Assembly: GCF_000027005.1 (NCBI RefSeq)
Contig: NC_012963.1
Location: 1,488,001-1,552,000, forward strand
Length of the DNA stretch: 64,000 bases
DNA from: Komagataella phaffii GS115
Lineage: Eukaryota; Ascomycota; Pichiomycetes; Pichiales; Pichiaceae
Direction of reading: 5' to 3'
Shown: positions 8,126 through 18,200 of the stretch, in pieces
Position numbering within the stretch: position 1 is the first letter of the stretch
Layout: each line of letters starts with the position of its first letter
Translations under genes and position numbers: made by a program
The notes under the pieces: model-generated
Told to the model about the DNA's origin: nothing
The model's input: the letters and a program-made list of their open reading frames with translations, nothing else
Databases searched by the model: none

Positions 8126-10952
8126 ATGCCAGACGCTTCACTCTTTAACGGAACTTCGTTTATAACGTTATTTGCGCCCAACATCTCCTTATTCCAGGCC
8201 TCCATTGATTTCTACACAGATCGCTTGGGGTTTGCTATTAAGGAGACCTCAAATCAGAAGTTAGTTTGGTTACAGCTTGAAGAAGATTCAAATAATGTTT
8301 CAATTCAATTGCTTCTAGATCCAGAACATGCTGCTTCCGTGTCTCAGATTGATCAGAATATTCGCAATTTGACCAGATCGTTATACCGGAAAGACTGGAG
8401 ATCAATTCAGTCTAATATTGCGTTCAAGAGCTCTTCACTAAGTAAGCTCGTCAAGTTGCTGAAGGATGGAGGCCATCCTGTACAGCAAAGTCCTAATGAG
8501 ATTTCACCTTTTGAAGTTTACACGTTAGATCCCCTAGGCTCATTGATAGGTTTCAGCGGATTCAAGAATCCATTTGCTGTCAACGAACGTTCTTTGCTTC
8601 CAAAGGTTTCCGAAGAGAAAGCTTACCGTACTGAAGATGACTCAGAAAAGCTTTTCACTCCCATCCGTAAAACCATCGGAGTTATGACATCCGGAGGTGA
8701 CTCTCCAGGGATGAACCCTTTCGTTAGAGCGGTGGTTCGGGCAGGAATCTACAAGGGTTGCAAAGTATTTTGTATTCACGAAGGATATGAGGGACTTGTA
8801 CGTGGGGGTGAAAAATACATCAAGGAGACGCAATGGCACGACGTTCGTGGATGGCTTGTAGAAGGCGGAACCAATATAGGAACTGCTAGGTGCAAAGAAT
8901 TCAGAGAACGCTCTGGCCGACTTAAAGCTTGCAAGAATATGATTGATATGGGTATTGATGCGCTAATCGTTTGTGGGGGTGATGGTTCGCTAACAGGTGC
9001 GGACCGATTTCGTTCAGAATGGCCAAGTTTGATTGAAGAGTTATTGCAAACTGAACGAATCTCCCAGCAACAGTTTGAAACTTATCAAAATTTGAATATA
9101 TGCGGAGCCGTCGGCTCTATCGACAATGATATGTCATCAACAGATGCCACGATCGGAGCCTTCTCCTCTTTGGATAGAATCTGCCGGGCTATTGACTACA
9201 TTGATGCTACCGCCAATTCTCATTCTCGAGCCTTCATCGTTGAAGTCATGGGCCGCCATTGTGGTTGGTTAGGTCTTTTGGCTGGTCTAGCGACAAGTGC
9301 AGACTACATCTTGATCCCAGAGAAACCTGCATCTTCAAGAGAGTGGCAAGATCAAATGTGTGACATAGTCAGCAAACATAGGGCAAGGGGAAAACGAAAG
9401 ACCATTGTTATTGTTGCTGAAGGTGCTATCAGCAATGATTTGAGTCCAATTTCCTGCGATCAAGTCAAGGACGTTCTGGTCAATAGATTAGGGCTTGATA
9501 CCAGAGTTACCACTCTTGGTCACGTACAAAGGGGCGGTACTGCGGTTGCTTTTGACAGAATATACGCTACTTTGCAAGGGGTCGAAGCCGTTAATGCTGT
9601 TTTGGAATGCAATGCGGACACGCCGTCACCCATGATTGCTATTAAGGAAGATCAAATTACGAGAGTTCCTCTTGTTGACGCTGTGGAGCTTACACAGCAA
9701 GTTGCAAAGTCCATCGAATCTCGTAACTTTAAGAGGGCTATTTCATTGCGAGATTCTGAGTTTGTCGAACACATGAAGAACTTTATCTCAACTAACTCCG
9801 CGGATCATGTTCCTCCTTCTTTACCTCTAGAAAAGCGAAAGAAAGTTGCAATCATAAACGTTGGAGCTCCAGCGGGAGGAATGAACAGTGCGGTTTACAG
9901 TATGGCCACCTATTGCATGTCCAGAGGGCATGTTCCATATGCTATCCACAACGGGTTCAGTGGTTTGGCTCGTCATGAATCTGTTAGATCTATAAACTGG
10001 TTGGACATTGAAGGTTGGGGTTCTCTAGGTGGCTCAGAGATAGGAACCAACAGAACTCTTCCAAATGATGCCGATATTGGGATGATTGCCTACTTCTTTG
10101 AAAAGTATGGTTTTGATGGCCTGATTCTTGTTGGTGGATTTGAAGCTTTTATCTCACTTCATCAATTGGAAAGGGCCCGAATCAATTATCCGTCTCTAAG
10201 AATACCCTTGGTTCTTATTCCTGCTACCATTTCTAACAATGTGCCTGGAACCGAATATTCCTTGGGTTCAGATACGTGTCTTAACTCTTTTATGGAATAC
10301 TGTGATGTAATCAAGCAATCTGCAGCTGCAACTAGAAACAGAGTGTTTGTTGTTGAGGTCCAGGGTGGAAATTCAGGATACATTGCAACCCATGCGCAAC
10401 TCGCTTGTGGTGCTCAGATTTCTTACGTCCCTGAGGAAGGTATTTCGCTGGCTCAGCTTGAAATGGATATCAATTCTTTGAAAGAGTCCTTTGCCAATGA
10501 CCAAGGAAAGACAAAATTCAGGCAGACTGATTTTGAAGTCGGAGAATGCATCGAAGGTACTCACTACGGAAGTAATCTCCACTATCATAGATGATGAAGC
10601 TAGTGGCAGATTTGACTCAAAAACAGCTATTCCGGGGCATGTTCAGCAGGGTGGTATTCCTTCTCCGATGGATCGTGTGAGGGCCTCTAGATTTGCAATT
10701 CGTGCTGTCTCTTTTATTGAGAAGCACTCTGATAAATGTCAAGCTTTCAAAAATTCGATTAGTTTCCGACAAACAGATGAGATCACTTCCACGGCTGTTG
10801 TCCTTGGTATTCACAAGTCCCAACTGAGATTCACTCCAATTCGACAATTATACGATTTTGAGTCTGATGTACCAAGGCGTATGAGAAAAAATATTTTTTG
10901 GAGTAACGTACGAGAAATCAGTGATATGTTAAGTGGAAGAACCTCGTTATAG
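8126..10952 (+). CDS. PFK2: 6-phosphofructokinase beta subunit, interrupted by a one-base frameshift
   Basis: ATP-dependent phosphofructokinase, the committed step of glycolysis. The ATG is at 8126 (the longer frame begins at TTG). The N-terminal ~150 residues form the yeast-specific glyoxalase-like domain (AAIDFYT-type ASIDFYTDRLGF; YTLDPLGS). The first PFK half follows with MTSGGDSPGMN, CGGDGSLTGAD and SIDNDMSSTDATIG, then the second, regulatory-type half with NVGAPAGGMN and GGSEIGTNR. The match is closest to S. cerevisiae Pfk2. The frame breaks between about 10513 and 10520: the first frame ends at 10594, while the conserved C-terminus (RLILKSENASKVL, PGHVQQGG) continues one base later to 10952. 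Removing one base in AAAATTCA rejoins it at about 941 residues, against 959 in S. cerevisiae. Probably a sequencing or assembly error, given that the gene is otherwise well conserved. Confidence 0.9.
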
Positions 10953-11152
10953 GCATTCTTACATAAGGAACATACTGAAAGTATGGCAATTTTTGTTAGC
11001 AATCTCATGAACACTTTTTTCTATTTAATTTCTATCTACTTTGTTACATGAGCGCTATCCAACAATAAATGCCGCAAGCTACAAAATTAGTTCAGGAATA
11101 TAACTTGTCCATCTTGTAACTTAAATAAATCTTGCTTCAACAGTAACAACAT

Positions 11153-11224
11153 GGTTCTGTGGTCTAGTGGTATGATACCTGCTTCACACGCAGGGGGTCT
11201 CCAGTTCGAACCTGGGCAGAATCA
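11153..11224 (+). tRNA. tRNA-Val (CAC)
   Basis: 72 bases fold as a cloverleaf: acceptor GGTTCTG / CAGAATC (one G-U pair), D arm GGTCTAGTGGT, anticodon stem CCTGC / GCAGG with loop TTCACAC giving anticodon CAC. The T arm is CCAG-TTCGAAC-CTGG type, and A is the discriminator. No intron. A and B boxes are intact, and a T-run (CTTTTT) follows directly as Pol III terminator. Confidence 0.95.
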
Positions 11225-11477
11225 TCTTTTTGAAGAATAAGCGATAGATGTTTGTCGCCACTCAAAGGCTTTATTATGAAAGGCAAACTGAAGTCCTTCA
11301 GACTTCAAGGTAAATTTTTGAATTTAGTGCGTAATCTTAGGGCGTATGTTTGATACTTAAGTATAAACTTTAAAGTACACTTGAAGTATCTACATGACCA
11401 ATGATTACATAACCACATCGCTATGTTGGTCAAAGAAAATATTAACAACAAAAGCTCCCATTTCAAGTAACCACTCG

Positions 11478-12254
11478 ATGTCTCTTTCATATCCCGTTCT
11501 CCTCTCCAAGTTTTCTGAGCTGTTTCACTTGGGAGGTAAATACCCACCAGCCCTTGTTTCCGGCCTCGTTATATTTTTGATATCTTTTTATATCGTTGGA
11601 GTTTTCACTTCTTTGAGATCAAGTTTGGCACTTGATCCTTGGGCTCTCTATCATTTGAATCTTAACAAGATATCACTATACCCTTTGGTTCACTCATCCT
11701 TCCTCCACCTTTTCTTCAACATTTTTGCTTTGATCTCTCCACTGTCGTTATATGAAAGATCGAATGGTACAGTTCATACAGGAGTGGTCCTCAACGTTTT
11801 GGCAGTTGTTACTGCATTGCCTTACTGTGTTTTAGGAATGGTATTTTTCCCCAAAGTTAGTGTAGTAGGAGCATCTGCTTGGTGCTTTTCATTCTTTGGT
11901 TATTATTCTTATTTGCAGAGTCTCAGTTATCCCACTTTCAAAGTACAAGATTATGAGATTCCTACCATCGCAACACCGTTTATATTACTGGTGGCGTCAG
12001 CTCTGATCTTCCCAGGATCAAGCTTCATTGGACACCTCTTAGGGCTACTTTCTGGTTTCGCACTTGCTAAGGGTTATCTGAAACCCCTTATTGAACCTTC
12101 TTCTAAGGTGATTTCGTGGCTCGAAGAGAGATTAGAGAAGTATATTGATATGATCCCACTAGTTGACTATTATAAGGAAAAGAATGTACAACGGCAATTC
12201 GTTAATTTGAATGAAGACATCGAGACACAAGGTAACATTTTAGGAACTATTTGA
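11478..12254 (+). CDS. RBD2: Rhomboid protease Rbd2
   Basis: Polytopic membrane protein of 258 residues from ATG 11478 (S. cerevisiae Rbd2 has 262). The upstream ATG at 11394 would add 28 polar residues and is less likely. About six hydrophobic segments are visible. The rhomboid dyad is present: nucleophile serine in VVGASAW (S133) and histidine in FIGHLLG (H186), with the conserved HSSFLHLFFN helix near residues 72-81. Rhomboid proteases cleave within membranes; Rbd2 acts in the Golgi/secretory pathway. A charged cytosolic tail of ~50 residues ends the protein. It converges on HOM6, with 27 bases between stops. Confidence 0.88.
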   Translation: MSLSYPVLLSKFSELFHLGGKYPPALVSGLVIFLISFYIVGVFTSLRSSLALDPWALYHLNLNKISLYPLVHSSFLHLFFNIFALISPLSLYERSNGTVHTGVVLNVLAVVTALPYCVLGMVFFPKVSVVGASAWCFSFFGYYSYLQSLSYPTFKVQDYEIPTIATPFILLVASALIFPGSSFIGHLLGLLSGFALAKGYLKPLIEPSSKVISWLEERLEKYIDMIPLVDYYKEKNVQRQFVNLNEDIETQGNILGTI

Positions 12255-12281
12255 TAGAAAAATAATTGTGTAGGTATAAAC

Positions 12282-13370
12282 TTACAACTTAGAAATCCGT
12301 TGCCCAATCTTAATAACATCGGCTAACACACCAGCAGCAGTTACTTCGGCACCTGCACCTGCACCCTGAATAATCAAAGGGTTCTGGTATCTCTCTGTTT
12401 TGATAGAGATGACGTTATCCGACCCTTGAAGAGAAGCAAAGGGGTGCGAAGCGTCATACTTTCCAAAACCAACTGAGACCTTGTTGTTGGGGAAGTCTAC
12501 AGTTCCAACAAAACGCAATACCTTGCCCTCGGAAGCAGCTTGTTCCTTTAGGTGCCCCACTTGGGAGTCAAACTCATGCAATCTTGAAAGAAATTCATCG
12601 CTCGTCTCCAAAGTTTCAAGCTCCTGGGGAACTAAAGAGTCAACAGGGAATGAATCAGGAGATTTCACATTAAAGCCAGATAACCTGGCTAAAATGGTGA
12701 CTTTTCTAGCAACATCCAACCCGGAGAGGTCGTCTCTAGGGTCTGGCTCAGTGTAACCCAGCTCCTTGGCTTTGGACACAATTTCAGAAAACTTAATATC
12801 ATTTGGCTTTGTAGTAGAGAAGCGATTGAAGATATAGGATAGAGATCCGGAAAAAATTCCTTCAATCTTTTCAATCTTATCTCCAGTGTTGACCAGATCA
12901 TTGATAGTACTAATAACCGGCAAACCGGCTCCGACAGTAGCCTCGTGATATACTAGCCCACCATTGGGTTCTCCAGAAGCTTTGAATATTTCACTCCATA
13001 AATTTAGGTCCCCGGAAAATGCTTTCTTGTTAGGAGTTGCAACTGAAATACCGTTAGAGACAAATTGGGGGTACGCAAACGCAACGTCAGCACTAGAAGT
13101 GTTATCAACTAAAATTGCTGGTAAAGGTGAATTTTTCAAGAATTTCAAAAGTTCTTCCACCGTCAAGGGATTTAATGAGCTATTGTCCAAGTCTGCTTTC
13201 CAATTGGCTAGATTCAACGGTTTGAAATCATAAGAGATCAAGGCACTTTTGCTTTTAGCCAAATAAATAACGTTAAAGTCGAACAAAGACGATACGCTCC
13301 TCAACTGATTAATGAACGCAGAACCGACAATACCTGCTCCGATAATGGCGATGTTGATTGCAGGGGACAT
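12282..13370 (-). CDS. HOM6: Homoserine dehydrogenase
   Basis: 362 residues, like S. cerevisiae Hom6 (359). It reduces aspartate semialdehyde to homoserine, the branch point to threonine and methionine, in the cytosol. The N-terminal Rossmann motif IIGAGIVGSAFINQL binds the cofactor. The catalytic-domain motifs are present: EATVGAGLPVISTINDLV, GIFSGSLSYIFN, GYTEPDPRDDLSGLDVARK and the C-terminal QGAGAGAEVTAAGV. It is a monofunctional enzyme, with no aspartokinase fused. A TCACGTG element lies about 75 bases upstream of the ATG. Confidence 0.95.
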   Translation of the reverse strand: MSPAINIAIIGAGIVGSAFINQLRSVSSLFDFNVIYLAKSKSALISYDFKPLNLANWKADLDNSSLNPLTVEELLKFLKNSPLPAILVDNTSSADVAFAYPQFVSNGISVATPNKKAFSGDLNLWSEIFKASGEPNGGLVYHEATVGAGLPVISTINDLVNTGDKIEKIEGIFSGSLSYIFNRFSTTKPNDIKFSEIVSKAKELGYTEPDPRDDLSGLDVARKVTILARLSGFNVKSPDSFPVDSLVPQELETLETSDEFLSRLHEFDSQVGHLKEQAASEGKVLRFVGTVDFPNNKVSVGFGKYDASHPFASLQGSDNVISIKTERYQNPLIIQGAGAGAEVTAAGVLADVIKIGQRISKL

Positions 13371-13443
13371 AAGGAGAATAGTAGTTTACTTGAACTAAAA
13401 GGTGAGAAGAAAACCAAGAATTGCCTGGCAATTTCTCGTATTG

Positions 13444-13450
13444 TCACGTG
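13444..13450 (+). promoter_or_regulatory. TCACGTG E-box upstream of HOM6
   Basis: TCACGTG is the Cbf1/Met-regulon type site in yeasts; HOM6 feeds methionine synthesis. The position (about 75 bases upstream of the ATG) is suitable. Such a hexamer core is common, so the role is inferred. Confidence 0.35.
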
Positions 13451-13520
13451 GTATTAGTAACTTCTGTAAATATCAAGCTGAACAATACTAAATGATTGAG
13501 AAAGCACCTCCGTGTTCGTC

Positions 13521-14783
13521 TTAATACATGCTTAGTTCATTGTCCGCTACCATTTCAATCCAATTGATCAGACAATTTTGATCACTGAGGTTTGGGAAAC
13601 TGAATTTGCCAACCTCGCATTTTCCATCCGACTGAGGGCTATTGGGACATTGATAATAGGGAGCATGGTAATAACCGATATCTCGGAACCAGTGAACTTT
13701 GGATTTGTCTTGAAATAGAGTCGCCCCTATTGAATGCACTGGTGCATCTCCCCATCTTTCGTAATAGAATCCTCCTGTTGCATCGAGGTGGTTCACCCAT
13801 TTGGTGTACGCTTCACTTCGAAAAAAGTCCATATCGCCTATTTCGAAGTTGGACCAGAAATGACAGGTAGAGTAGCCATTCGCAATTCTAGTTTTTTGAG
13901 GATTTTGTTTCTTTTCTGTTAACCAGTCCCAAGCAGCGTTTTTGTTGACAAATTGAGGATTCTGTTCAATAAACTTCAATGTCTCAGGCCATAATGTCTC
14001 GATCGATCGTTCTGTATCGTACAAACTAATAACAAACCCATACGTCTTATCATTTGCTGACATAAATTTGAATACATCATAATCGATGGAAGTATGATAA
14101 TGTGTGCCAGGTTCAAATCTCCAGTAGTATTTGAATTGTTGCAACCTAGGATGGTTATAAAAACCCCGACTATAGTATCGACACATGTTATGGTAGGACA
14201 ACTTATCAGCGTAGCCAACATTGTATTTTCTCATGACCTTAATTCTCTCTGACTCCTTGGCAGAATCTATCCAGTCAGGTCTGTCCCAGGTTACTTTGTC
14301 AATCGTTTCAAAGAATACTTGCCCTGAAACTTTTTCAGTTATGGTGCTTTTGAACTTGTCAGTAAATTCTTTATCATTCAAAAAAACGTATGGATACTGA
14401 AATTTGTGATTAAATTGGCTTTCCACCGTTTCAATTGCCTGTAGAGCAGTCCTGAGTTCTTTGTTTCTAACCAACATTAGCAATGTGGCATTCTCACGTC
14501 CATAATCAACCAGACTTTCTGGTGCATAAACCAAATTGCCAACATTAGGTTCTTTGACCTCCGCTTTCATGATTTTGTCATATTTCTTCATCATATCATC
14601 AACAATATCATCATGTCTATTCATAAAGTCTTCGAATTGAAAGTCTAAAGTTGGAATTTTGCCAGATGTCATCATATACTGGATGGCATCCCAGTACAGC
14701 CATAATCCTGCTGTAGTAAGTATGAAAGATAAACTTCCAAAGATTGCCAACTTGGTAAACCTTTTCGTAAGGGAGATCATCAT
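13521..14783 (-). CDS. KRE2/MNT1-KTR family alpha-1,2-mannosyltransferase
   Basis: Type II Golgi glycosyltransferase of family GT15, adding mannose from GDP-mannose to N- or O-linked glycans. Starting at ATG 14783 (the longer frame starts at GTG) gives 420 residues. A short cytosolic N-terminus (MMISLTKRFTK) is followed by one membrane anchor (LAIFGSLSFILTTAGLWLYW), a stem, and a catalytic domain. Hallmarks are YNVGYADKLSYHNMCRYYSRGF, YYWRFEPGTHYHTSIDYDVF, YGFVISLYDT, NGYSTCHFWSNFEIGDMDFF, and GGFYYERWGDAPVHSIG, which includes the catalytic glutamate region YERWGD. Which KTR member it is cannot be told from sequence alone. Confidence 0.9.
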   Translation of the reverse strand: MMISLTKRFTKLAIFGSLSFILTTAGLWLYWDAIQYMMTSGKIPTLDFQFEDFMNRHDDIVDDMMKKYDKIMKAEVKEPNVGNLVYAPESLVDYGRENATLLMLVRNKELRTALQAIETVESQFNHKFQYPYVFLNDKEFTDKFKSTITEKVSGQVFFETIDKVTWDRPDWIDSAKESERIKVMRKYNVGYADKLSYHNMCRYYSRGFYNHPRLQQFKYYWRFEPGTHYHTSIDYDVFKFMSANDKTYGFVISLYDTERSIETLWPETLKFIEQNPQFVNKNAAWDWLTEKKQNPQKTRIANGYSTCHFWSNFEIGDMDFFRSEAYTKWVNHLDATGGFYYERWGDAPVHSIGATLFQDKSKVHWFRDIGYYHAPYYQCPNSPQSDGKCEVGKFSFPNLSDQNCLINWIEMVADNELSMY

Positions 14784-15018
14784 CAGAAGAATAACAAGTT
14801 GCACCTTGTCAAATAAGGAGCACGTTCGCGTGTTTGAATTATCTTTCTTGGTATGTTATCGCCTTCGGGTCGGGATGAGACACTCAAAAGCTTTAGCAGC
14901 GGCACAAATACCGAATAAACCGCAGTATTGCCTTTTCACTCATTTTCCTGTTTCAGGGAAATTGGCTAATATGTTATGAATATATGATATATACTGAACG
15001 AACTTTTGTATACAAAAA

Positions 15019-15089
15019 GCGTATGTAGTTTAGCGGTAAAATTCGACGTTGCCATCGTCGGGCCCCCGGTTCGACTCCGGGCATACGCA
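15019..15089 (+). tRNA. tRNA-Gly (GCC)
   Basis: 71 bases with acceptor GCGTATG / CATACGC and discriminator A, D arm with AGTTTAGCGGTAAAAT, and anticodon stem CGACG / CGTCG with loop TTGCCAT (anticodon GCC). The T arm is CCCGG-TTCGACT-CCGGG. It closely resembles the yeast tRNA-Gly(GCC). No intron; TTTTTT follows as terminator. Confidence 0.95.
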
Positions 15090-15279
15090 TTATTTTTTTC
15101 TGAACCAGGATTTTTAGTTTGCAGCTAGTTCCAAGATTCTCAAGTTGAACTCACGCAGCGAACGCAAAACTTTGCCGGCAAATTATTCATATATATCTAC
15201 TGAAATAGCTGGGTTCAATTTACGAATTTTCATGAATTAAATAAATAGAGCGAAAAATAAAAGTATTGGCAATCCTTAT

Positions 15280-18200
15280 TCATATACGGATTTGATTATC
15301 TTCCACTCTAAGCTCGAAGCTTACTTCCTTATCTGCATCCATATAAGAATCACACATGCACCAGAGTGTTATCTCGTGGGATCCTGGGGAAGGAACCGAG
15401 AAAGTAACTTTAACTTGCTCTTGCTGTTTAGAAATTCTTGTACGTTTGATACCATAAAGCTCTTTTGAATGGGAGCAACCAATAACGAGCCACCAGTTCT
15501 CTGTTTTTGTATAGGGATATACCGAAGAAATAACAGTGAGATCCTCAGGTTGTTCATCTCTGGTAAGTGTAACTATTATTTCTCTCTCCTCGTCAACTAT
15601 TATAGTACCTTCAGTGATATCCAACTCGTAATCAATATCAACATTGGGGAATTTGTTCACGAATTCAGCTACTTTCTGGAGCTGCGCATTGGATAGCTTC
15701 AACAAATTGTCTCGCTCATCGTCTTCCATGGACATGATATCAAATATAGTTTCCACTCTCGCCTCTTGGCAACGGCGCAATAAAGCGGCGTTATCGAAAA
15801 ATGGTATCTGCTTCAGGGGACTTTCATTCTTCCAAATCCCCTGGACTACCATCTGAGAGAGGTCCATAGCTGTTATGGCATTCAAGTGTCCTTCCCCCGA
15901 TAAAATGTCCACACAAGTATATACCAAGTTTAACATTTTTCTGAGCACAAATTGTTGATCATAATGCAGCTCAGGAGTCAATTTAGTCCTTGAAAAGTGC
16001 GCTTGTATTAAAATTAGGGCTTTTACTCGAGGGGACTCAATGCTTGCACCAGTACTACACTTGATTGGGACTTGATCGTAAAGCCGGTTCAGGATACCCT
16101 CTTCATGTTTTCTAACTGGTATTGAATCAAACTCTGCGGCAGATGCCACAATCTCCAACATCCCTTTCAATTTCGTTTTCGGTGAAAGTGATAGGATGAA
16201 TGTTTGCATAGTAGAGAAACAGACATTGTAGTAGGAGGCAATCATTGTTGCCGTTAGTGGTACAATCTCAACAACATCCTTAATTTCATCATCATCTACT
16301 TCTTGAAACTCAATCATCTGAGATTCAGTTAATTCATTCACCGTAGTTTCCACCAGTTCTGATAAATACTCAGATAAGCCTACACTAGAAACATCGGTCA
16401 CACCATAGTACGACGGATTTAACTGTAATCGTCTGTAAAAGAACGTATAGGTAAGCCAATCAATACAATCTTGTCTGTTTCTAACCACCTGACAGCTTAT
16501 TTCATTGACAAACGCATCAGTTAGGAAGAGGGAAAGGTGGCTCTCCACTGGTAGGGGTTCACTGAGAAATTTTGTATAGTAATCCAATTTTCCAGAATTA
16601 GTAACAATCAGGGCTTGCAAAGACGAGACACCGACCATTTCGAGTATATCTGATATTGAATAGTCGATGTATCTGTGTTCTCTCCCTTCATAAAATTGAG
16701 TACCCATAACGCATGCAAAGTCACAAGGTGGCGCCAATGAGACAACGTCTCGAGAGCATATGATAACTTTCAAACAGCCTAATTCATACAAGTTCTCTAT
16801 CGTATTCTGATCATTGCCAGCTATCCCTTGATATAAAATCCCAATGCCTTGAGAGATTAAGTGCTTTAGCCTTACATCTCGGATGCCAGCCAAGTGTTTT
16901 GAGTCAACTGGGGGTTGAAACTTCTGAGAGCTTCCATTGTAATTTCGCTTTCTAAATAATGTCAAAAGCTCTTGACCGACTTCGAAACAAAGTTCTGTAT
17001 CGGGTAGAAAGACAACAGAGCTACCAAACTTGTCCGAAATGGCCTGAAATCCAATCTTCAGCATTGCAAGAATCATCGAATGGTTCTCTTTAATATCTGA
17101 GGATTTTATCTCTATCTCCAAAGGTGCAATCCTTTCCTTCGAGTCAAAATTGTAGTTGTGATCTATCTCTACTCCTAACCAACTTCCAAAGTCGTCAGCC
17201 CTAGCAAGGGGGTTGCTCAGACCTACAATTCGAATAGGTTTGGATAACTGGATTGCCATTATTCGAATCCTGGATAAGGCAACTTCGTAAATGAATCCAT
17301 TATAGCCATTCCCAACAGTATGGCAATCATCGGCAACTACTAGTTCAATTGATTGAACAACACTTCTATTCTTCCATCGTCGGCAAAGTTGGTCTAAATG
17401 CGCCGGTGTTGCCAATATTACATCCGAAATGGACAACAATTTTAGATCGGAGTTTAATTCACCAGTAAGCACTTTGATGACCTTTCCGCCGGCAACAGAC
17501 TTGAACTTCCTCCTCCAGATTTTATAAATCTTAGCAATTGTTGCGTCACAGGGTGAAACATATATGGCTCTTCCGTTACCAGAGCACCAAAGTCGAAGAA
17601 GGGCTAGCTCAGCAATTACAGTTTTTCCGCACCCCTTATTGGCACAAATAAGGGCACTTGCGTCGGTCTCAAAAACTGAATTGAATACTCGAGTTTGAAA
17701 CTTATTGAAAAATTCGAAATCAAAGACAGTCCTGCACTCAGGTAAATTTAAGTTGTGAACAGGAATCAAAGGCACTTCTTCTAGTGGCGTGGGGGGTCGA
17801 TATTTCTTTGGACGTTTCAAGTGTGTCAACATTAAGGGAATCTTATATTCACATTGAAGCCAATTTTCAGAAACTAGAGTAATAAAATAATTGGGTTCTG
17901 AGGGCTCCAGGATTGGAACAGTAAATTCAACGATATGCTCCTCTTTGATGTATTGTTTCTTTATCACTATTGTGTCACAAAAAAGAATCCTTTCGCCATT
18001 GCAATCCTCAACAAGTAGCAAAAACGATTCTGCAAACCCATGTAAGGAGACATTCCATTCCCATTCGGGATAGATGACCACTTCAATTCGCATCAATGAA
18101 TGGGTAATTGGTTGAAAATTGGCATTCATAGTCAACTTTGGAAACTGTTTGACCAGCTTTAAAGTTGCAAGCCCAAGCTTTTCGCTTCGAATAGCCTGTG

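Noticed and set aside
10491..10952. A separate small gene after PFK2
   Set aside because: Its sequence is the conserved C-terminus of phosphofructokinase in a shifted frame, so it belongs to PFK2.
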